This document shows, piece after piece, positions 1-5,153 of a stretch of DNA of 26,599 nucleotides. The position numbers and the translations under genes are program-made. A model generated the notes under the pieces. It was given only the letters and a program-made list of their open reading frames with translations. It did no database searches and was not told where the DNA came from. Source of the stretch: Rhizobacter sp. (GTDB lineage Bacteria > Pseudomonadota > Gammaproteobacteria > Burkholderiales > Burkholderiaceae_C); NCBI GenBank assembly GCA_014380155.1, contig JACMKJ010000493.1, positions 1-26,599 of the forward strand, written 5' to 3'. Numbering within the stretch: position 1 is the first letter of the stretch; every line of letters begins with the position of its first letter.

Positions 1-1
1 A

Positions 2-58
2 CCCGACTCGGCACCGGCGCGCCCGCCCGCGCCGGCCGGCCGCGCGGTCACGGAGTGA
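2..58 (+). CDS. C-terminal tail of an upstream gene (partial)
   Basis: The second forward frame is open from the window edge to a TGA at 56-58. It encodes about 18 residues rich in Pro and Ala, ending in Ala-Val-Thr-Glu. The TGA overlaps the GTG start of the next gene in the sequence GTGA, the same arrangement seen between the two pseudopilin genes that follow. That repeated arrangement is the main reason to call it real. Pro/Ala-rich tails are common in several secretion-apparatus proteins, so a type II secretion component is a reasonable guess from context. Too little is visible to name the family. Confidence 0.5.
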   Translation, partial: PDSAPARPPAPAGRAVTE

Positions 59-555
59 GCGAGCCGATGCGCGCGTTGGTGCTCCACCGCCGATCGACCG
101 GGTTCACCCTGGTCGAGTTGCTGATCACGGTGGCGATCCTGTCACTGCTGGCAGGCGGCGCAATGACGTTTGCCGACCTGACCGTGAAGCGCAGCCAGGA
201 GCAGGAGCTGCGCTCCGCGCTGCGCCAGATCCGCGAGGCGATCGACGCCTACAAGGTGGCGGCCGACGCCAACCAGATCCGCAAGGCGGCCGACGAGTCG
301 GGCTACCCGCCGACCTTGTCTGCCCTGACCGAAGGTGTGCCCGAGCTGAACAGCGTGACGGGCAAGAAGCTGTATTTCCTGCGCCGTCTGCCACGCGACC
401 CGATGGCCGACCCGGTCTTGCCGGCCGAAGCCACCTGGGGCTTGCGCAGCCACGACAGCGAACCCGCCAACCCGCAAGCCGGGCGCGACGTGTTCGACGT
501 GTACTCGCAGTCGCCACGGCTCAGCCTGGGTGGCCGCCCCTACCGGGAGTGGTGA
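55..555 (+). CDS. GspG-like type II secretion pseudopilin
   Basis: This 166-residue protein has a classic prepilin N terminus. A short basic leader ends in Gly16, followed by FTLVELLITV with Phe at +1 and Glu21 at +5, then a hydrophobic helix. A prepilin peptidase would cut after Gly16 and methylate Phe17. The C-terminal domain is soluble, with a Pro-x-Asp-Pro element, a Trp, and a tail ending Tyr-Arg-Glu-Trp. Such proteins are inner-membrane pseudopilins that assemble into a periplasmic pseudopilus. The GTG at 55 overlaps the upstream stop; an ATG at 67 is an alternative that still leaves a 12-residue leader. The next pseudopilin overlaps this gene by 4 bp, so they are very likely co-transcribed. 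The family is clear, but whether it is the major (GspG) or a minor subunit is not. Confidence 0.88.
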   Translation: MSEPMRALVLHRRSTGFTLVELLITVAILSLLAGGAMTFADLTVKRSQEQELRSALRQIREAIDAYKVAADANQIRKAADESGYPPTLSALTEGVPELNSVTGKKLYFLRRLPRDPMADPVLPAEATWGLRSHDSEPANPQAGRDVFDVYSQSPRLSLGGRPYREW

Positions 556-938
556 TCGTGAAGATGCGCGCGCGCGGTTTCACGCTGATGGAGCTGATGG
601 TGGTGATGGCGATCATCGCGAGCCTGATGACGCTTGCGCTGCCGCGCTACTTCAACAGCGTCGAGCGCAGCCGCGAGGCGGTGCTGCGGCAAGACCTCAG
701 CATCATGCGCGACGCCATCGACAAGTTTTTTGCAGACCGGGGCCGCTACCCGAACACGCTGGACGAACTGGCCGAGCGGCGCTACCTGCGCCGCGTGCCG
801 GTCGACCCGGTGACCGAGAGCGCCAGCACCTGGGTCGTGGTGGCGCCACCCGAGGGCGAGGTGCGCGAGGGGGTGTATGACGTGCGCAGTGGCGCCCCGG
901 GTCAAAGCCTCGATGGAGAAGCTTATGAAAGTTGGTGA
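552..938 (+). CDS. GspG-like pseudopilin, second copy
   Basis: This protein of about 128 residues has a 9-residue leader ending in Gly, then FTLMELMVVMAI with Glu at +5 and a hydrophobic helix, so it is a prepilin-type substrate. The body shows the same order of features as its neighbour: charged helix, Arg-Val-Pro-Val-Asp-Pro loop, Trp, and a C terminus ending Tyr-Glu-Ser-Trp. The two are therefore paralogues. The GTG at 552 forms a GTGA overlap with the preceding stop and has GGGAG just upstream. In-frame GTG 549, GTG 558 and ATG 564 are possible starts and change only the leader. It is shorter than the first copy and closer to the typical size of GspG. It probably works in the same pseudopilus. 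No terminator is evident before the regulator that follows. Confidence 0.86.
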   Translation: MIVKMRARGFTLMELMVVMAIIASLMTLALPRYFNSVERSREAVLRQDLSIMRDAIDKFFADRGRYPNTLDELAERRYLRRVPVDPVTESASTWVVVAPPEGEVREGVYDVRSGAPGQSLDGEAYESW

Positions 939-958
939 ATTTGTGAAACCGATCAACA

Positions 959-972
959 AACTGTCACCGTCG
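959..972 (+). promoter_or_regulatory. Possible third copy of the AACTGTCA leader motif
   Basis: AACTGTCA at 959-966, followed after one base by CGTCG, resembles the element upstream of tpsA, where AACTGTCA is followed after two bases by CGTCG. It lies about 95 nt before the regulator's start, the same distance as in the tpsB leader. The match is short, so chance is a real possibility. Confidence 0.3.
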
Positions 973-1061
973 ATGCCTAACCTGCAGAGCGCTTGTCATG
1001 TTCTGGGCGACGGCGTTCTTCGTCGCACCGGCAAGCAAGCCTTCCACCAGGGTCATGCAAC

Positions 1062-1835
1062 GTGAGTCACCTCCCCGTGCTCGAAGAGATCGACCGTGTG
1101 CGCTTCTCCGATGCGGTCGAAGCGTCGTGCCGCGTGTCCAGCCGCCAGCAATTTTTTGTCTGGAGCCAGAGTTCGCTGCAAGCGCTCATTCCGCACGAGA
1201 TTCTGATCTGCGGCATTGAAGATGGTTCCCGCCAAGGCATGGCGATGCATCGTTTCAGCGCCAGCCGCTACTTCCGTCAGGAGCAGTTCGACGTGGTGGC
1301 CGATCCGCTGAACGGCATGATGCCGCGCCTGCTGGCCGTGGCCGCGAGCAACCGCTCCAACGTCATCTTCTGTCCCTACTCGAGCGGCAAGGTGGTCGAC
1401 GACAAGCTGCTCGCACTGGTGGCTGAAAACGAGTTGAAGAACCTGGCCGCGCAGTTGGTCATGGGCACGCGCGGCAAGTTCGAGGCGTTTTACGTGTTCT
1501 CGCGTGTGTCGGTCGAGCTCGACAGCCGGCTCGGCTACATGATCGAGCTGCTGGTGCCGCATTTGCACAATGCGTTCTTGCGCGTGCTCGCCACCGAGCG
1601 CGAGATGGCCGGCACCAACACCCAGCGTTCGGGGCGCATCGTCACGCCGCGCCAAGAAGAGATCTTGAAGCTGATCAAGAACGGCAAGACCAATTCTGAA
1701 ATTGCCGAAGTGCTGAGCTGCAGCCCCTGGACCATCAAGAACCACATCCAGGCGATTCTGCGCAAGCTCGACTCCAACACCCGCACGCATGCCATCGCAA
1801 GAGCGATGAGCCTGGGCATCCTCAGCCCGGACTGA
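1062..1835 (+). CDS. epsA: EpsA-like LuxR-family transcriptional regulator
   Basis: This is a 257-residue LuxR-type regulator. Residues about 195-250 form the helix-turn-helix, beginning TPRQEEILKLI and continuing with the recognition segment around SPWTIKNHIQAILRKL. The N-terminal part, with QQFFVWSQSSLQALIPHEIL near residue 30, matches my recollection of the EpsA family. EpsA genes accompany exosortase B and exopolysaccharide clusters in betaproteobacteria, first named in Methylobacillus. The frame is open further upstream to a TTG at 993. GTG 1062 is preferred because AGGG lies 9 nt before it and the family's conserved region begins soon after. It probably controls surface genes on this island, though its targets are not visible. 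No receiver domain is present, so any signal must act through the N-terminal domain. A terminator hairpin follows. Confidence 0.78.
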   Translation: MSHLPVLEEIDRVRFSDAVEASCRVSSRQQFFVWSQSSLQALIPHEILICGIEDGSRQGMAMHRFSASRYFRQEQFDVVADPLNGMMPRLLAVAASNRSNVIFCPYSSGKVVDDKLLALVAENELKNLAAQLVMGTRGKFEAFYVFSRVSVELDSRLGYMIELLVPHLHNAFLRVLATEREMAGTNTQRSGRIVTPRQEEILKLIKNGKTNSEIAEVLSCSPWTIKNHIQAILRKLDSNTRTHAIARAMSLGILSPD

Positions 1836-1874
1836 GCGTCACGCCCAGGCTATCCCCGAGCCGTTCCCACCCAC

Positions 1875-1910
1875 ATCAGCCGCGCCACTCAGCGCGGCTG
1901 ATTCGTTTGC
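1875..1910 (+). terminator. Hairpin terminator after the EpsA-like gene
   Basis: A perfect 11-bp inverted repeat has arms at 1875-1885 and 1892-1902 and a 6-nt loop. The arms are GC-rich and a short T-containing stretch (TCGTTT) follows. It sits 40 bp after the regulator's stop codon. The T-run is weak, so termination may be partial. Confidence 0.62.
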
Positions 1911-1995
1911 GCGCCTCGGAAAACATCGGCACACGGGCCGCTTGCACCCCTTCCATGGACTAGCTATTTCGGCCGGGTAGCAGAGCGCTGCCTTC

Positions 1996-2047
1996 TTGGT
2001 GACGTCACGCCACCAAAGTAACGTCACCACATCACCAAAAGGGTGAC
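1996..2047 (+). promoter_or_regulatory. Palindromic control region upstream of the RHH gene
   Basis: GGTGACGTCAC at 1998-2008 is answered in inverted orientation by GTAACGTCACC at 2018-2028, with one mismatch between the arms. TTGGTGA at 1996-2002 reappears inverted as TCACCAA at 2032-2038, and a further GGTGAC lies at 2042-2047. The starts of the two long arms are 20 bp apart, about two helical turns. The cluster ends 56 bp before the start of a ribbon-helix-helix protein, a class that often binds such repeats and represses its own gene. The remaining stretch from 1911 to 1995 shows no gene and no confident promoter hexamers. Confidence 0.5.
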
Positions 2048-2102
2048 TTCAAGCCGGCGTCTCGGAGCCATTTATCAAACGTTTCGTTGGAGGGACAAAA
2101 CC

Positions 2103-2333
2103 GTGGATGTGGATCTGTTCATCAAAAAAATGCCGCACGTGGTCAAGGAATTGATCAGCCGTGAAGCTTTCGACAACCGCCGTTCGATCAATCAGGAGGC
2201 GATCGCATTGCTCGAGGAAGCGCTGGTCAACCGGGTGGGCGCGGCCGGCACCAAGCGCAAGCAGATGGAGGCCCTGCTGACCGACGCCGTCGGTGCGAAC
2301 GCTCACACGTCCTTTAACCACTCACAACCTTAG
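2103..2333 (+). CDS. Arc-like ribbon-helix-helix DNA-binding protein
   Basis: This is a 76-residue protein. After a short N-terminal strand (VDLFIKKMP) comes a helix, then RRSINQEAIALLEEAL around residues 26-42. That segment is the Arc-type signature in which Arg-Ser-(Ile/Met)-Asn begins the second helix. Arc-like proteins dimerise and insert a two-stranded sheet into the major groove. The frame is open back to a GTG at 2043. GTG 2103 is chosen because GGAGGG at 2089-2094 stands 8 nt before it and because it places the domain at the N terminus. The C-terminal 25 residues are basic, then polar, without a recognised motif. The stop is 8 bp before the next gene, so the two are likely co-transcribed. 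The palindromes just upstream suggest autoregulation. No toxin-like partner gene is adjacent, so an antitoxin role is unsupported. Confidence 0.72.
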   Translation: MDVDLFIKKMPHVVKELISREAFDNRRSINQEAIALLEEALVNRVGAAGTKRKQMEALLTDAVGANAHTSFNHSQP

Positions 2334-2341
2334 GAACTCAC

Positions 2342-2830
2342 ATGCTGAACATCAAGCTCAAGGACGGCCTGGCGGCTGTCGCCGCCGCCACTCTGCTGTG
2401 CGCGTCGGCTCAAGCCAGCGCGGCACTGGCGCCCGTCGACGTGCCCGGCACCACCGCGACCACCGACTACCTGGCACAAGCGATGCGACATGCCTTGGCC
2501 ACCAACCCGCCCGTACTGGCCGACACCACAAGCTGGTTTGCGCTGCCCGCCTCGGCGATGCAGTCGCCGTTGTCGGTCAAGCTGCGCGCGAGCTCCGACC
2601 TCGCGCTGTGGCACCTGGTGGCCACCGTTCACGCACAGCAGCAGAACAAGACCTTCGACCTGGTCGACGCCGGCACCAAGACCGTGTGGAAGCTCGAGTA
2701 CGACAAGGTCTCGGCCGTGCCGCTGCCTGGCGTGGTGTGGCTCTTCGTGATGGGCTTGCTCGGCATCGCGGGCACGCGCCTCAAGGGCAAGCACGCAAAG
2801 CCGTTCGGCATGACGCCCGCTGCGGCCTGA
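2342..2830 (+). CDS. Small secreted protein with exosortase-like C-terminal tail
   Basis: This is a 162-residue protein with good ribosome-binding spacing (AGGA 6 nt before ATG). A signal peptide covers about residues 1-27, ending Ala-Ser-Ala. The middle contains no family I recognise. Near the C terminus it has VPLPGVVWLFVMGLLGIAG followed by Arg and Lys residues. This is the tripartite layout of exosortase substrates: a Val-Pro-Leu-Pro motif, a transmembrane helix, then a basic cluster. The basic tail runs about 18 residues beyond the helix, longer than usual. Such proteins are exported, then cut and processed by an exosortase, and end up at the cell surface or in the matrix. It lies between the RHH gene and a pseudopilin gene with gaps of 8 and 1 bp. 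The sorting-signal assignment is fairly secure; its function is unknown. Confidence 0.75.
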   Translation: MLNIKLKDGLAAVAAATLLCASAQASAALAPVDVPGTTATTDYLAQAMRHALATNPPVLADTTSWFALPASAMQSPLSVKLRASSDLALWHLVATVHAQQQNKTFDLVDAGTKTVWKLEYDKVSAVPLPGVVWLFVMGLLGIAGTRLKGKHAKPFGMTPAAA

Positions 2831-2831
2831 G

Positions 2832-3377
2832 GTGTCGGTACACGTGCGCCCGGCTCGAACCGAGCGTGGCTTCACCTACCTCGGGCTGCTTTTCATCATC
2901 AGCGTGCTGGGGCTGACGGCCGCCATGGCAAGCGTGGTGTGGAGCACCGTGCAGCGCCGTGAGAACGAGAAGCAGCTCGTGTTCGCGGGGCGCCAGTTCC
3001 AGACGGCAATCGAACGCTACGGTCAGCGCGCGCAGGGCAGCAACATGCGCTTCCCGCGCGAGCTGGATGACCTGCTGCGCGACCCCCGCGCCTTGAACAT
3101 GCAGCGGTTCCTGCGCCAGATCTATGTCGACCCGATCACCGGCGAACGGCAGTGGGGTCTGGTGCGGCTGGCCGATGGCAGCATCGTCGGCGTGCACAGC
3201 TTGTCGACACGCGCGCCCCTGCGGAGCAGCTTGTCTGCCGTCGCAGGCACGCGCGGTGGCGACGTGGCGGCCGAAACCTACCGAGACTGGCGATTCATCG
3301 CGCCGAGCGCAGAGGCCTTGTTGATGTCTGGGCCGGGGCCGGCTGCATCTGCGCCAGCACAACCCGGCCCCCAATAG
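2832..3377 (+). CDS. Pseudopilin-like protein lacking Glu at +5
   Basis: This is a 181-residue protein. A 13-residue basic leader ends in Gly, then FTYLGLLFIISVLGL and a long hydrophobic helix follow, so it is a prepilin-type N terminus. Position +5 is Gly, not the Glu conserved in most pilins and GspG. Among known pseudopilins this loss is typical of GspK, which caps the tip, but the protein lacks GspK's size. The body has an Asp-Pro-Ile-Thr loop, a Trp, and Tyr-Arg-Asp-Trp, like the two pseudopilins at the window start. The C terminus ends in a Pro/Ala-rich tail. The GTG start lies 1 bp after the preceding stop, so translation is probably coupled. It is separated from the tpsB-like gene by 120 bp containing a conserved motif. 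Confidence 0.8.
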   Translation: MSVHVRPARTERGFTYLGLLFIISVLGLTAAMASVVWSTVQRRENEKQLVFAGRQFQTAIERYGQRAQGSNMRFPRELDDLLRDPRALNMQRFLRQIYVDPITGERQWGLVRLADGSIVGVHSLSTRAPLRSSLSAVAGTRGGDVAAETYRDWRFIAPSAEALLMSGPGPAASAPAQPGPQ

Positions 3378-3386
3378 CCGGGCACC

Positions 3387-3418
3387 CTCGAAGAACTGTC
3401 ATCTTGCGCCGCAAGAAT
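3387..3418 (+). promoter_or_regulatory. Conserved leader motif upstream of tpsB
   Basis: This 32-bp stretch matches 13030-13061 upstream of tpsA at 22 of 32 positions without gaps. It includes CTCG, an uninterrupted GAACTGTCAT (3393-3402) and a terminal AGAAT. It lies about 80 nt before the tpsB start. The second half overlaps a near-perfect palindrome (TCTTGCG at 3402-3408 and CGCAAGA at 3410-3416). GAAC at the front resembles -35 elements of some extracytoplasmic-function sigma factors, but no matching -10 is convincing. It could be a promoter, an activator site or part of the leader RNA. Confidence 0.5.
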
Positions 3419-3497
3419 CGACGGGCTTGGGTCAGGCCGTTTTTGCGGTCGCGGCTCGCCCGACCTTCGCCGTCGTCTTTCTGATGTCTGCCGCTTC

Positions 3498-5150
3498 ATG
3501 CCTTCGATCCCTGTTCTGCACGCCCCTCGTTTTCACGCGCGACTGATCTGGCTTTTGTTTGCGGGCCTGGTGCTGTTGCTGCTGTCGTTGCCCACGTTGG
3601 CGCAGACGGCCGCACAGGCCGAAGCGCCGGTCGCCCGCTTCGACGTTTTTGAGTTCCGTGTGGAAGGCAACACCGTGCTGCCCGCCGATCGCATCGAGCG
3701 TGCGGTCTACCCCTTCCTCGGCGAGAAGCGCACCGTCGCCGATGTCGAAGCCGCGCGGCTCGCGCTGGAGACGGCCTACCGCGACGCGGGTTACGGCACC
3801 GTGCTGGTCGACATTCCCGAGCAGCGGGTCAACGTGGGCGTGGTCGTGCTGCAAGTGATGCAGGCCCCGGTGTCGCGGCTGCGCGTGATCGGCGCCAAGT
3901 ACTACTCGCAGGGGCACATTCTCGACAAGGTGCCCGCGCTGGCTGAAGGCGCTACGCCGAATTTCAAGCAGGTGACCGAGCAGCTCGCCACCGTCAACCG
4001 TTCGGGCGACCGGCGTGTCACGCCGCTGCTGCGCCCCGGCAAGCTGCCGGGCACCACCGAAGTCGACCTGTCGGTCGAAGATCAGCTGCCACTGCACGGC
4101 AGCCTGGAGCTGAGCAACAAGCATGGGGCCGACACCACGTCCACACGTTTGCAAGGCTCCTTGCGCTATGACAACCTGTGGCAGCGCGAGCACAGCCTGG
4201 GTGTGCAGGTGCAGGTGTCGCCTGAGGATCTTGACGAGGTGCGCGTCATCTCCGGCTCGTACTCGGTGCCTGCGGGCACAGGCTTGTGGGTGATGTCGGC
4301 CATTCGTTCCGAGAGCAACACGCGGGTGCGCTTGAACGACATCCAGGTGGTGGGCCGGGGCAAGATCTACAGCCTGCGCCGCATCTTCGTCGACAGCAGC
4401 GAGGCCTTCACCCAGTCGCTGACGCTCGGCGCCGACTACAAGGACATGCTCGGCATCGTCTACCAGACCGACGATGACGGCAGGCTGGTCGCCGGCATCT
4501 CCTGCTCCGGTGAAACGCTCTGCACCCCCGTTCGCTACTTGCCGCTGAGCGCCATCTACTCGGCCACGCTGCCCGACAAACAAGGCGCCTGGCAGGCCGG
4601 TGGCGGCGTCGTGTTCGCGCTGCGCGGCCTGTTCAGCAAGCAGTCGGAGTTTGGCGAAAAACGCTATCTCGCCCAGAGCAACTTCTCGGTGCTCAAGCTC
4701 GACCTCTCGCGCACGCAAAAACTGCCGCGCGACCTGGTGCTGTTCGGCAAGCTCGAAGGCCAGGTGTCCAGCCAGCCGCTCATCAGCGACGAGCAGTTCG
4801 TGGCCGGCGGTGTGGACAGTGTGCGTGGCTACCTCGAGTCCAGCGCCGTGGGCGATCGTGCCTTGAGGGCGTCGTTCGAGTTGCGCTCGCCCAACTTTTT
4901 TGCTGACAGCAAGGGCCTCATCGCCGACCTGCGGGCCCACACGTTCTTCGAAGGTGCCGGCCTGTGGCTGAAGTCGCCGCTGCCCGAGCAAGACTTTCGC
5001 TCGGGCCTGCTGAGCACCGGCTTCGGTGTGCGCCTGCGGACGCAAAAGCACGCCAGCGTCGCGCTCGATGTCGGCTGGCCACTGCGCGACGCCGGTACCA
5101 CTGAAAAAGGCTCGCCGCGTGTGCACCTGAGCGGCATGCTCGAGTTCTAG
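3498..5150 (+). CDS. TpsB outer-membrane transporter (ShlB/FhaC/HecB family)
   Basis: This is a 550-residue protein. The signal peptide ends around Ala35 (Thr-Leu-Ala before Gln). Residues about 50-123 form a POTRA domain beginning FEFRVEGNTVLP and containing the conserved Ala-Tyr-Arg-x-x-Gly-Tyr. The remainder is a beta-barrel ending in Phe. VRGY at 442-445 is the conserved motif of the L6 loop that plugs FhaC-type barrels. The next conserved element reads HTFFEGAG, with Glu where many relatives have Asp. Length is typical for the family. It would secrete a TpsA protein across the outer membrane, most likely the giant haemagglutinin at 13121-23641. ATG 3498 fits the signal peptide, though no clear ribosome-binding site precedes it. 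A GT41 gene starts 3 bp after the stop. Confidence 0.93.
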   Translation: MPSIPVLHAPRFHARLIWLLFAGLVLLLLSLPTLAQTAAQAEAPVARFDVFEFRVEGNTVLPADRIERAVYPFLGEKRTVADVEAARLALETAYRDAGYGTVLVDIPEQRVNVGVVVLQVMQAPVSRLRVIGAKYYSQGHILDKVPALAEGATPNFKQVTEQLATVNRSGDRRVTPLLRPGKLPGTTEVDLSVEDQLPLHGSLELSNKHGADTTSTRLQGSLRYDNLWQREHSLGVQVQVSPEDLDEVRVISGSYSVPAGTGLWVMSAIRSESNTRVRLNDIQVVGRGKIYSLRRIFVDSSEAFTQSLTLGADYKDMLGIVYQTDDDGRLVAGISCSGETLCTPVRYLPLSAIYSATLPDKQGAWQAGGGVVFALRGLFSKQSEFGEKRYLAQSNFSVLKLDLSRTQKLPRDLVLFGKLEGQVSSQPLISDEQFVAGGVDSVRGYLESSAVGDRALRASFELRSPNFFADSKGLIADLRAHTFFEGAGLWLKSPLPEQDFRSGLLSTGFGVRLRTQKHASVALDVGWPLRDAGTTEKGSPRVHLSGMLEF

Positions 5151-5153
5151 GCC

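Noticed and set aside
993..1061. Earlier TTG start for the EpsA-like regulator
   Set aside because: It adds 23 Ser/Arg-rich residues with no ribosome-binding site. GTG 1062 has AGGG at good spacing and matches the family length better.
877..1065. Small overlapping gene between the second pseudopilin and the regulator
   Set aside because: It overlaps the pseudopilin end, has no ribosome-binding site worth noting and no recognisable domain.
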